Positions 32,401 through 43,619 of a DNA stretch of 64,000 nucleotides are shown in pieces. Positions within the stretch are counted from its first letter, which is position 1. Every line of letters begins with the position of its first letter. Source of the stretch: Arcuatula senhousia (Eukaryota > Mollusca > Bivalvia > Mytilida > Mytilidae); contig OZ020307.1 of NCBI GenBank assembly GCA_963971305.1, forward strand, positions 63,175,702 to 63,239,701, in the 5' to 3' direction. The position numbers were made by a program, and so were the translations under genes. Under the pieces are notes generated by a model that saw only the letters and a list, made by a program, of their open reading frames with translations, ran no database searches and was not told the DNA's origin.

Positions 32401-35400
32401 AGTTCAAGCAAGAAGGATCTTGGATAAACATAATGTAGATTTCTATTTTCAAATGTCCATTTTTAGATTAGATTTAAGCAATGTCAATGGAAAATTGCAC
32501 CCTTATTTTTTATGATTAACTGATGTCTTTTCTTTCCCATATGAAAATTTTCCTTGTTTAGAAGGCGATGTACCTCTAGTTCCCTCTTACGGAGTATACA
32601 TCTTAAAGTAAGAATATGCTCGTATTTCCAGTGGTGTTTCTTATTTTAATGACAGAAATCGTTTCATTTCAGAAAAAAATACTAATACTAGGTTATCGAC
32701 GCCACAAATTAGTCACATCTTTTACAAAAGTATTCATAAATATGGGTATTTTATTGAAAATTTAACTGTACATGTCCATTTTTGATTATAAAAGGAAAAA
32801 CACATCCTGAATTTTATGGAAATGTTGTTCATAAGACACGGAAATTCAAAAACAATCTTCTTGACATAGTAATTTGGCTTAAAACTAATTAAAGAAAGGA
32901 TACGAGTTTGAGGTTTTAGTAAAATCTTTAAATTTGATGATTTGATAGTAATATTGAAACGTAATATAGTATTACCGTTTGACTATTGCATTGTTTTTTA
33001 GCAATTGTTTTTTTAGCATTACAGCGATCAAATATGTAGGTTTTGTGTGATGATATAACACTGAATCATTAGTTGTTTGAAGTGTTGTGTCGGATTTAGA
33101 ATCGATATGTTTGATTTGCTTTTACATCCGTCGATAAATGAATCTTAGCTAGTTGTGAGTAACTGCGACTGTTCTCAAGTGAGTTCCTCTATGTCTATGG
33201 TTCGTCCTACCCCAGACATAGGTTGATCTCAGTCATAATTTGGTTCCCCAGTATGATAATTATGGTTTACAATGATCTGTGCCCTGTATAATCATATAGT
33301 GTTTGGCTTTTTTAATATTTTGGAAAGAGCGCCTCGGATGAGTCTTGAATAGACGAAACGCGCGTCAGGCATAGTAAAATTTATTGTCTGAAACTTTGTT
33401 GTAATTCTTATTTCATTCCAATTAAGTATTTTTATGATAAAAGCATCCATCACTTCTATAGTTAAATGGTTGGCTCCTCACGTAATATAAATATTATTTT
33501 TGAATGGACAAGAAACTTCACCTCACGAGATTCGCCATGTTATTTCGATCTCGGTATGAAGTCGAACTTGGAGCTAATCGTGCATTATTAAGCTACAGAT
33601 TTGCACCTCTTGGTCAGATGATATCAGCGCAAATTGTTTTTTACTTGTCAGGGTGAATGTCAAAGGGGATTATAGAAATTAATGTTTTTTAACCTACAGA
33701 TGGTTGAGCGATATCAAATTCAGGAAATAGATTTAATTATTTGTTGATGTGACTTTTATCTCTGTTTTATTGCTTACGACACAAACTTCCGAGAGGTAAT
33801 ACATTTAGCTATATATCACGTAATAATTGTCACTTCGCATAGTACGTAAAAGGATTGGGTCGGGACGGACTTATCCTCGGGACAGACTTAAAAACTATTT
33901 TTGATTCAATCGAAACTATATTTTTCTGACCGACGTACATTTTTACTTGACAATTTGATTTTGTAAGGAGAAGTACATTTACTTTTTCATATAACAGCTT
34001 TTTCATGATAGAATCGTGTTCTATATTTCGGTGACATCCTAATAGAAAATCATTTGAGGGTGGTACACTTTTTCACCAGTATTTTACAAAAATCAAGAGT
34101 GGTCGCATAATTTGACCAGTTTTTTCTGCTTTTGACAATTCTTGCAGCAACGATGTGTAGCAGTCTTGAATTCAAAAACATTGGCTGTTTTTTTACCCTA
34201 ACATTACATTCCCCTTTATGTGAATGCAAGAGTAAAGTTTTTTTTTTAGCAAAATAGGAATGGCTATTTCTATAATAGCTACCGTCATAACGAAAAATCA
34301 TAAATGATTGCGTTGACTTTTTTTTTCGTGAATTTTTTTAATTTTTTTTATTCATTAATTTCTTATATACGTGAAAGCATTTAAAATAATATTATCGTTC
34401 CATTCCAGCAACTTCGTGAAGCCTTTGACAGAGATGCATTGACTACTGGTAGACCTGCCTTGCTAATCACAGCAGCTGTAGCAGCAGGAAAGAAAAACAT
34501 AGATAAAGGATATGATATTCCTCAATTAGGAAGGTACATTGATGACAAACGTTGCCCAGCCATGAAATAATATTGCATTTGTTTTGTAGATTAAAAAATC
34601 GAAATTAAAAAAAAAGTCTGCTCAAAAGTTACCACTTTTGGGGTGGAAGAGGAGCTAGTATAGATTTGTCACTTATTGATAAATAAGATAAATGTATTCA
34701 AAAGTATAAATTTGGTTATGTTTGATATGATTTGATATGGAGAAAGTTTTACCGTACTTTTTCAAGAAAAAATGTATACTTCAAAAACATTTCCTAATCA
34801 GTTATAATGTCTTATTGTATTCGAAGATTATGGTAATTCAAGGGATCTGTAAATCTTTCAATAACTTTAACAAAACAGATTTTTACTACTACAATACCAT
34901 ACTTTCAGGATGATGGATTTTATCAGTATAATGACGTATGATTTACATGGGAGTTGGGAGTCTACAACAGGACACAACAGTCCTCTGTTTGCAAGGACAG
35001 GAGAAACGGGGGAAGAGCGCTACCTCAATTTGGTAAACTTTTACTTTTCTTTCTACCACGCTTGTTGAGACTTAAAGCAAGATAAAGGTTAAACAAAGTT
35101 GAAACTTTAACCTAAAATTGATAATTTCTTTATTAAAATCGCTATCAACATTAGAAATAGCCGATAGCGGTAGTCGCTCGTTGCAAATGTTCATCATCAG
35201 CTTCATTCCGCTGTGCATAGAAAATATCATTCACCATCGTCTTCGTCAACAAGATTTTGTTAGCATTGTCGTCGCAATCTTCATCATAGATTCTCTGATG
35301 AGTCTTGGATAGACGAAACGCGCGTCAGGCATAGCAAAATTAATTGTCTGGAACTTTGTTGTCATTTCTATTTCCTCCTCCAGGCCTGGGCTGCTAACTA

Positions 35401-38400
35401 CTGGAATAAAATGGGAGTACCTAAAAGTAAGCTGAACATCGGTATGGGACTGTACGGAAGATCATTTACCTTACAAGATAGAAACGTTTACAATGTTGGT
35501 GCTAAGGCATCCGGGAAAGGGACAGCTGGGACGTTCACTAGAGAGGGAGGATTCCTGTCTTATTATGAAGTAAAATAGCTTATTTGTCTGTTTGTTTGTT
35601 TTGTGAAAGTTTGTTTGCTTGTTTGTTTATTTATTTATGTTAGTTTGTAGACTTTAGTTTGGCTCTTTTTTTTGAAATACCATATGTTTAATTTTGCTTT
35701 GGTTTTTGTTTTGTATTAACATAGGCAAAATAATTAATAGGTTCAGATTACAATATTTACTTTTTAAGAAATTTCTTTAAAAAACACAATCACAAAAACG
35801 CCAAAATTCTATTGTCACAGATACAGGATTGAAAGAAACTGCTGCCAACAAAACAGTCAGGTTGTCAAACTCTCGATATAATTCGAGGGGAAATAAAATA
35901 AGTGATACCATGTATTGAAATAAGGAAGCAACCATTTGATTTTTTTGGGGGGAGGGGTTGGATATTTTTTTATCCTGTCTTTTTATTTTCCAAAAAAATC
36001 GGAGCCTTGATTTATGCACGAGCTAGCGCGCATTTTTTTAATTTTGAATTAACAATAAACTCTTCTGTCAAAAACTACATTCTGCATGCCTTTTGTTTTA
36101 TCTCAAAGCACTGTCCTGCCTTTTCATTTCTTGATTCCTGAATGTTGGCATCCTCCCCCCCCCCCCCGTAAAACCGTAAAAAATCAAATGGTCGTTCCCT
36201 ACCCTAAAGTCCTGTAATAATATGTAAAATGATCTGCTATATATCAAAGAATACGTCACCATGTGGATTAGAATAAATGTATGTATTTTTTTAGATATGT
36301 GATATGTTGAAAAATGGTGGAAAGAAGTATTATATCAATGAACAAAAAGTGCCCTTCATGGTGAAAGGTGATCAGTGGGTCGGCTATGATGATGTGGACA
36401 GTTTATCTATAAAGGTATTTTGTTTTTAACAGTTTTATTCGATATGATTCTTGTTCGTGTACAACTTTGTTTGTTGGGAGTGATCATTTTCGTACTGAAA
36501 TTATAGGTTATTCACGTGGTACGGTCGTTTGTTTAGGTAACAAACAAAAATAATGAAATTCTCAATTTAGTCCTGAACATAACTGATATTTTTTTTCTTA
36601 AAGATAATACCTTGATTGAGCTTTGTCACATACGGAAATTGATAAATTCATCATATTGTATTTTTTCTACCTATTTGAATACCTTTAAAGTGGTATTGTG
36701 GTTAAAGATTTACATTTTATATTTACATAATGTTATTTTTGTAACTGTTCTTATTTGTGTTATTTACTGAAAGGTTAGTGTACGATCAAGCAGTCGTCTT
36801 ACCCTTTTAGTTCATCTAATATTGTTTAGGTCACATAACTGCAATATATTTTAAACATATTTTTGCCAAACTATTATGCTTACATAACGTTACCTTGTAT
36901 GTTTTCACTTTATGGTTGGTGTCTACATGGTGAACATGTGTTTGTAACATATGAACACCGTATGTTTAATGTTTTGTTATGATCAACACATGTTTGATGT
37001 TTTTGGAATAATATGGAGAACAAGAACACGTTTAAAAGACATAATGTCCATATGCTTAAGTTTTTTTTCAAACGAATGTTTACCATGTACTCATCAAAAT
37101 GTAATGAGAACTTTTTTCGAAACAATATTAAACATATGATGAAAATATGTTAAACATATATTGGAAAGTCACCTTTGTATAATAGATACGAACCATTGTA
37201 TACACATGTACATGATTTTCTACCATAACAACGTTTATATTGAAGGTCCAATACGTAAAGCAACAACAATTTGCTGGTATAATGGTTTGGGCTTTGGATT
37301 TGGACGATTTTAAAGGAACATGCGGTCAAGGACGTTATCCTCTATTAAAACGAATTAATCAAGAGCTGGAAGGCTCTCGCTATCAGTAAGTAACTTATTG
37401 GATGCTTCAGTATTTTCAATCTGTTTACCCTTTTAAGAAAGGGTCGAATGTAGAGCTAACTACATTATTACAAAATACTATTGCTGCTGAAATATTGCCG
37501 GTATGTTCTAAGAACTAATGTAAAAAACTTATAAATATTGTTCTAGAGGCAATCGAAATTAAAAACAAATCGCATGTGTCCTTCAACGCCCCTATTTAAA
37601 AAGAAATGCGGAAAGACTACTAACCACACGTAGCAAATTTAGAATTCCCAACAACAGGAAAACTAGAGGCTCCCAGGAGCCTGAATCGCTCACCTGATCT
37701 AGATCTCTTATGCCAAAGTTTGAATAAATTTCACAAACTTTCAAGTATACAAAGTTGCAAAACAATCCTTTCAGTGGTTTCAGAGAAGATTTTTGGAAAT
37801 CAGTTGAAATAAATAGAAAAAAACAGTTAAAGGGCAATAACTACTGTAAGGACCTTTTGATGCTGAACAAGAAAATTTGCTTCCGATTTTCCTTATCTCT
37901 TATACTTTTTGAGTTATAAGCCAAAAACAATGGTTTGACCCCCCTGTTCTATTTTTAGCAACGGCGGCCATGTTGGTCGGTCGACATGTATAAAATTCAC
38001 AAACTTGGTAGAGGACGTCCTAAAGATCATGTATACCGAGTATCAATGCAATCCCTTTAGTGGTTTTAGAGAAGAAGATTTTTGAAAATCAGTGTAAATT
38101 AATGGAAAAAAAACAGTTAAAGGGGAATAACTCTTAAACGGCTGATCTGACAATTTAGACTCTGAAATCATTTTTGTAGATCTCAATGAGCTAAACAATT
38201 CTGCAATGCTAACTTTTCCTCTAGCTCTAACGGTTTTAAATATATTGTCCAAAAACTGCAAAAATGGTCAATTTTGATGATTAAAGGGCAATAACTCCTA
38301 TAAGGAGTCGTTTCACAACTTCGACTCAATGGAGAGATTCGTAGAACTTTTGATGCTGAACAAGAAGGTTGCTTCGGATTTTCTCTATCTCTTATACTTT

Positions 38401-41400
38401 TTGAGTTATAAGCCAAAAACAATGGTCTGACCCCCATGTTCTATTTTTAGCAACGGTGGCCATGTTGGTTGGTCGACATGTATATAATTCACAAACTTGG
38501 TAGAGGACATCCTAAAGATCATGTATACCAAGTATCAATGCAATCCCTTCAGTGGTTTCAGAGAAGAAGATCTTTGAAGAAAAGTTAACGGACGGACGAC
38601 GGACGACAGACGACGGACGACGGACGGACGGACGACGGACGCTTAACGATGACAATAGCTCACATGACTCTTCGGGTCAGGTGAGCTAAAAATTACTCTG
38701 AAAATCAGAATAGAAGATGCGAAATAAGTGTAGGAGACACAACTTCCAATTAAAAAACAGTCTGTCAGCCAGAAGACTTCAACATATAAACAATGGTCCT
38801 GTTCGTCATGTTGCAATTTGCCACATATATCATATCATATATCTTTCCTATGATTCAAAACCCATCTCAAACGTATCAACGAAAGAGCGCTCTGATCTAA
38901 TAATGTCAATTTTAAAAGGTAATTATTCCAACGTTCTATTTTTAGACCAGATTACTCAATGATGAATGAACCAAGCATTCCTGATATTTTTAACCAAATT
39001 AACCAAATAACCCAAACACCTGTTAAGAGGAGACAAAAGATTCCAAACCAAATACGAAAACAGAAAGTGAAAATACATCAAAACATACCAACACACCCTG
39101 AGCCTCCAGTTCACACCCGTCATCATGTTCCAACAGTCGGTGAGTAGACATTAATGGGTGGCAAATCATTTACTTACACCGTCAGTTTGTTTGGAAGCAA
39201 TTCCAAAGACTTACAAAGGGACTTTATCAAAGCAACAATTTTAATGAAATATCCAACATATGACGTATGTTAATCAAGAATGCCCCTCTGGTGATCCGGA
39301 AGGGTAGTACACATGTCTTAAATAAGTGAAAACATGCGATTGGTCTTCTGGTGCATTGTTATTGTTTATTGTATAATAATCTCTTAGGAAAGCTTCACCT
39401 TATCGCCCGGCGTTTTGGTTTTTTCAGACTTTCTTGCGCGAGATTTTGTAACAACAGTATTTGGGTTTTGTTTTTTTGTTTTTTGTTTTTATATTATCGG
39501 AATGCAAGTTATTTTATTTGTTTCAAAAAGGATACATTGTAGGCCAAGATTAAAAGGATCTAAATAATATTCCATATCATTTGTGTTGTTTACGACAGGT
39601 TTTTTTTTAACTTCAGATGACTTTAAGTAATCTTAAACAATTTCTTCTTCTTTAGATCAGCACAGAACATCGGGAACGGACTTTCATTGTCAGCAAGGAT
39701 CTGATGGCTACTTCGCCAGTCCAACATCGTGCTCAGAATATTATATGTGCACAGACGGCACTGCTTTTAAATTTAATTGTGCAAAAGGTCTCAAATTTAA
39801 CTCTCAATATAATTTCTGTGATTGGCCAGAGAAAGTAACTTGTAAAGAAAACACAAACAAGCCAACAAATGTGAAAACAAAGCGTAAACAAGCTCATCAA
39901 ACTATTCCACAATTGCCACCTCAGCCGCCACCACAAAGACCTGAGCCACCTTCATGGCCACAACAACCACCTGTACAAAACCTAGAACCATCAACATGGG
40001 AACAATTTCCAAATACCATGCTTCAAACGGCACATCAGCAACCGCCGCAGAATTCTAAGCTTCAAACGTGGCAGCAACCACCGGTACAAAATCCTGAGCC
40101 CCCAAGTTGGCAGCCCACTTTACCACAACCACCACCAACAGATGGTTGGAACCTAAATACTCAAACTTCTGGTTCTTCAGTACAAACTGGTCAAAGTAAC
40201 ACGAACCAACAGACGTCAGCATGGGACTGGGTTTCTATGATTGACAACCCAATGCCCTTCTTTATGAGTCGTAAGTATTTTCTCTTTGATCTCTGTTAGG
40301 TAGGACTTTAAAGGTGTTTTTTGGGTTTATTTTTTGCAAGCTTTAAAATTATAAGTACGTCGATATTTATTGCAATGAAAATATTGAACAATTTCCCAAT
40401 AATTATCGCAGCGGAAACAAAACAAATCAAAGTACTGAAAGTACTGGTAGCCGGGGTAATCTACAAAAATTAATTTTAAATTGTTTATGTGTACCAAAAA
40501 TCAAAAATAAAAAGCTTCTTTTTTGTAAAAGGAATTTTCACAAGGATTTCTATGAAAGAAAAGATTTTGAGAATCGAATCCAAGTTTTAAAAAGTTTATT
40601 TTATAGGCGTGGCCTGTCTTTGGTCCCATGTAGCAATGTAACGGTGCAATATATATGAAAACTATTGACATATTAAGTTGACAGAATATATAATGAGGAA
40701 TTCAATAACAAAGAATTTTCAAAATTGAGTGAATACTAAAAGTTCTACAGCCGTTTTGTCAATACACCAATTTGCGCCCATTTTGGCCACAAACCCCAAA
40801 TACAACACTGTTCCTCCTCCAGTGGATATAATCATCATATTAAAGCTTTATAACAATTGGCTGGCCCACTATAACTTAATTTCTTGTGTAAAGCTATTTG
40901 CCTCAACAAACTCTTTAAACATTGTGGGTTTTGTTTGGTTCTACAATTTTCAGAAAACGATCGTTTGTGTTTTGCATCTTGAAAATAAATAAATATTCAG
41001 TGGTTCTTAAGATAGAAAATTTGGTTGATTAAAAATTTTCAATGAGAAATTACTTGGTCCAGAAAAGCAATTTTAGTTTTTTACAGAAAATTTATATTTA
41101 GGCCTTATTTTCGAAATCAATTATAGTAAATATGAATAAATTCTTATTCAAAGAACAGTTTACAGAACCATTTTATCTGATCAAATAAAAAAGTTATGAG
41201 GATTTGAACTTTAGGTTAATTACCCTGTCCATCGATGATTGTTTATTGCACTGTGTATTGCCATCCAGTTTGACATTTAATGAGATGCAAATTAGTGAAT
41301 ATGACATCACTAATGAGATCGGCGAACTATAAACAAAATATCAATCCGCTTTTGTATTCTTTATAACTCATTTTATGCTATCGCATCAGATAGGCGTCTT

Positions 41401-43610
41401 ACATACTTGTACAAAATTTGAAAACTAAATAAATAAGTTTTATAACATAATTGAGAGTAAAGCGACGAAAAAAAACAGAGCAGGAAAAGAGCTATATTGC
41501 AAGCATGTATTGATCATATTTTAATTGATAGGTTTTTGGTGAACCGCCGGAAAAACTATTTGACAGCTAGCTAACCGAAAGGCTATCGTAGCTATAGCCG
41601 TTGCTAATCGCTAGCGATTACCCCGGCTAAAAAGGATTATTTAAAAAATACCCAGCGCATTTAGTTTCTCAAAAACTGAAAAAAATTTATATATATAAGC
41701 ATATATATATTTTAATGGGGATTATCAGTCACACCGGAAGAAATGTCCAGTAAATAAATCAAAGTACTGAAAGTACTGGTAGCCGGGATAATCTACAAAT
41801 TTTAAATTGTTCATGTGTTGCAAAAAATAAAAATAAAAAGCTACCTTTTTGTAAAAGGAATTTTCACAAGGATTTCAATGAAAGAGAAGATTTTGAAAAT
41901 CGAACCAAAATGTTAAAAAGTAGATTTTATAGGCGTGGTCCGTCTTTGGTCCTCTGTAGCAATGTAACGGTGCAATATATATGAAAACTATTGACATATT
42001 AAGTTGACAGAATGTAATGAGGAATTCAATAATAAAGAATTTTCTAAATTGAATGAATAATAAAAGTTCTACAGGCGTTTTGTCAATACACCAATTATTT
42101 GAGCCCCTTTTGGCCACAAACCCCAAATACAACACTGTTCTTCCTCCAGTGGATATAATCAACATATATATTAAATTAAAGCTTTGTAACAATTGGCTGG
42201 GTCACTACAACTTAATTTCTTGTGTAAAACTATTTGCCTCAACAAACTCTTAAAACATTGCGTTTTTTTTGGTTCTACAATTTTCAGAAAAAGATCGTTT
42301 GTGTTTTGCATTTTGAAAATAAATATATATTCAGTGGTTCTAAAGATAGAAAATTTGGTTGATTAACAATTTTCAATGAAAAATTACTTGGTGAAGAAAA
42401 ACAATTTTACATAAAATCCATTTTTAGGCCTTATTTTCAAAATCAATTATGGTAAATATGAATAAATTCTTATTCAACATGTTCAAAGAACAGTTTACAG
42501 AACCATTTTATCTGATCAAATAAAAAAGTTATGAGGATTTGAACTAAGGGTAAATAATCCTGTCCATCGATGATTGTGTATTGCACTGTGTATTGCCATC
42601 CAGTTTGACACTTAATGAGATGCAAATTAGTGAATATGACATCACTAATGAGATCGACGAACACTCCTATAAACAAAATATCAATCCGCTTTTGTATGCT
42701 TTATTAATCATTTTATGCTATATCGCATCAGATAGGCGTCTTACATGCTTGTACAAAATTTGAAAACTAAATAAATAAGTTTTATAACATAATTGAGATT
42801 AAAGCGACCAAAAATAACAGATCTGGAAAAGAGCTATATTGCAAGCGTGTATTGATATTTAAATTGATAGGTTTTTTGGTGAACCGCCGGAAAAACCATT
42901 TGACAGCTAACCGAAAGGCTATCGTAGCTATAGCCGTGGCTAATCGCTAGCGATTACCCCGGCTAAAAATGCAAATATTCAAAAATAGCACAATGATTGT
43001 ATCCGAACAATGTCCCAAACCATAAGAAACAAAAAGGAAATATAGTGAGATTTCTCATAATATAAAATGTCACCCTATTTCACCATATACTGCTAAACAA
43101 ACTCACAACATGTGAAGAGTTACGTTCGGTGGTATATACATTGTTTGTCGTGTTTGACATGAGCATTGAGTATGGCGTTAAAAACAATCAGTGTTGGCAA
43201 TTTTTTTTTCTGATTCCTATGATTATCAAGTTAATATGTAAAATAATAACCAAACTCCCATGATATGAGATAGGTTGGTGCCATTTTAAAATAGAATGTA
43301 AACAAACAGATGCTTATAGCATATTGTGGATCGCCTTATGCATTATGATGCATTTGGAACATCATTTTTTGTTGTTTTATCACAGACTCTCACATTGTTT
43401 TCTTTTCTTTTAGTATTTGGTAACAACGATTTATTCACTGATGTCTGCTCAAACAAACCTAATGGTATATACCCAGAGAGAGAAAACTGCCGAGGATTTA
43501 TAGAATGTTCCGAAGGTGTTTCTTTCAAAGGGGCTTGTGGGCCAGGTCTAGCTTTTAATCCGAGCCACCAGACATGTGACTATATACACAACGTACCTGG
43601 GTGTACCTAA
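29448..43610 (+). CDS. Secreted chitinase: signal peptide, GH18, two CBM14
   Basis: Exons 29448-29496, 30339-30531, 31152-31404, 34409-34533, 34909-35032, 35384-35569, 36295-36414, 37246-37385, 38946-39139, 39656-40270 and 43414-43610 join in one frame of 732 codons. Order: signal peptide, GH18 (about 377 residues), basic linker, CBM14, Pro/Gln/Trp-rich spacer, CBM14, TAA stop. GH18 exon lengths equal those of the long chitinase gene, so both derive from one ancestral module. The product should be an exported chitinase anchored to chitin by two binding domains. Weak points: the first exon is inferred from phase and hydrophobicity, and two acceptors compete for exon 2. An AG lies right before the ATG, so an untranslated exon may precede it. 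Confidence 0.85.
30282..30385 (+). repeat. 57-bp imperfect tandem duplication across the acceptor of exon 2
   Basis: GTTCTCAATTTTATTCAAG plus the bases for VCYDTYWA is followed, 57 bases on, by GTTCTCAGTTTTAACCGGG plus the bases for VCYYTNWA. Two acceptors result, before 30303 and before 30339. Both are in phase with the signal exon and differ by 12 codons. Confidence 0.75.
30339..37385 (+). CDS. GH18 catalytic module of the second chitinase
   Basis: Seven exons (30339-30531, 31152-31404, 34409-34533, 34909-35032, 35384-35569, 36295-36414, 37246-37385). Motifs: [33 protein letters not shown] with the catalytic Glu, [28 protein letters not shown], and [13 protein letters not shown]. All active-site positions are intact. 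It is clearly diverged from modules A-C (for example [13 protein letters not shown] replaces [13 protein letters not shown]), so the duplication is older than the split between B and C. Confidence 0.9.
31376..32435 (+). repeat. 45-bp minisatellite (~23 units) derived from an exon end and its splice donor
   Basis: The unit ATAAACATAGATTTACACAA, then CTAGTTCAAGTAAGAAGGAT and CTGAG, repeats about 23 times. The first unit is the real end of exon 31152-31404 (codons for [10 protein letters not shown]) with its donor GTAAGA. Each later unit carries the same donor-like AAGTAAGA. Units vary in GATCTGAG/GATCTTAG and in ACTAGTTC/ACAAGTTC. Confidence 0.92.
32540..32900 (+). pseudogene. Decayed reverse transcriptase C-terminal remnant
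   Basis: Broken frames read [13 protein letters not shown], then [21 protein letters not shown], and later [13 protein letters not shown] (codes split by frame changes). The block matches in order the tail of the fragments at 11940 ([18 protein letters not shown]...) and 61070 (SHPVFYGNVFYKAHKFK). It lies in the intron after the minisatellite. Confidence 0.6.
33195..33415 (+). repeat. SINE-like repeat R3, near full length
   Basis: CCTACCCCAGACATAGGTTG to ACTTTGTTGTAATTCTTATT, with the core TGAGTCTTGAATAGACGAAA and CGCGCGTCAGGC. It is in the same intron as the minisatellite. Confidence 0.7.
35290..35372 (+). repeat. SINE-like repeat R3, 3' part, abutting a splice acceptor
   Basis: The R3 core and tail end at TTGTTGTCATTTCTA; 12 bases later comes the acceptor CCTCCTCCAG of exon 35384. 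The polypyrimidine tract therefore lies at the junction of repeat and host sequence. Confidence 0.7.
35924..36198. mobile_element. 275-bp element with inverted ends and G/C tracts
   Basis: Left end GGAAGCAACCATTTGATTTT followed by a G tract; right end a C tract, then AAAAAATCAAATGGTCGTTC, the imperfect reverse complement. A related sequence lies at 56858-57090, beginning GGGAGCGACCATTTGATTTT and ending in a long C tract. Non-coding, MITE-like. Confidence 0.65.
37663..38692 (+). mobile_element. Interspersed repeat R5 with internal duplications
   Basis: Begins AGAGGCTCCCAGGAGCCTGA ATCGCTCACCTG and ends CTCTTCGGGTCAGGTGAGCT. Near the end is a GGACGGACGAC tract. Inside, a segment holding GTTATAAGCCAAAAACAATG and CAACGGCGGCCATGTTGG occurs twice (about 37850 and 38400). 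The same family lies reversed at 55211-56788. No open frame of note. It lies in the intron between the GH18 and linker exons. Confidence 0.7.
38946..39139 (+). CDS. Basic linker exon of the second chitinase
   Basis: Completes the Gln codon left by exon 37246-37385, then encodes [20 protein letters not shown] and a Lys/Arg-rich stretch (KRRQK, IRKQKVK), ending [16 protein letters not shown]. Donor GTGAGT. The first gene has Thr-rich linkers instead, so the basic charge is peculiar to this gene. Confidence 0.75.
39656..40270 (+). CDS. CBM14 domain plus Pro/Gln/Trp-rich spacer exon
   Basis: [12 protein letters not shown] begins a CBM14 with six Cys, the [15 protein letters not shown] core and [10 protein letters not shown] at its end. 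Then comes a KTKRKQ stretch and about 120 residues of Pro/Gln spacer with repeats of the type [13 protein letters not shown], ending FFMS. Donor GTAAGT at 40271. The 5.38-kb tandem block starts inside this exon, at the codons for FCDWPEK. Confidence 0.87.
40448..41629. mobile_element. 1.2-kb element with TAGCCGGGGTAATC inverted ends, block copy 1, first
   Basis: Left end TAGCCGGGGTAATC, right end GATTACCCCGGCTA, a perfect 14-bp inverted repeat; the outermost TA could be a target duplication. Just inside the right end is TATCGTAGCTATAGCC and the palindrome ATCGCTAGCGAT. Only short, unremarkable open frames lie inside. Homology with the next element also includes about 25 bases left of the inverted end (AAATCAAAGTACTGAAAGTA), so the true left border may lie there. 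Confidence 0.7.
41780..42965. mobile_element. 1.2-kb element with TAGCCGGG inverted ends, block copy 1, second
   Basis: Diverged sister of the element at 40448, same orientation, 150 bases downstream. The left end has one mismatch (TAGCCGGGATAATC). Both sit in the last intron of the second chitinase. Confidence 0.7.
43414..43610 (+). CDS. Terminal CBM14 exon of the second chitinase
   Basis: Acceptor TCTTTTAG, then [12 protein letters not shown] and a CBM14 with six Cys (VC, NC, EC, AC, TC, GC), ending VPGCT and TAA. This is the only one of three tandem copies of the exon that lacks a premature stop. Confidence 0.87.
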
Positions 43611-43619
43611 AGATCAAAC

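Noticed and set aside
31376..32435. CRISPR-like direct repeats
   Set aside because: Units are contiguous 45-bp copies of one sequence with no unique spacers, inside a eukaryotic intron.
29448..43610. Second chitinase as a further module of the first gene
   Set aside because: It has its own signal-peptide exon, lies beyond a stop, a polyadenylation signal and opposite-strand genes, and has different linkers.
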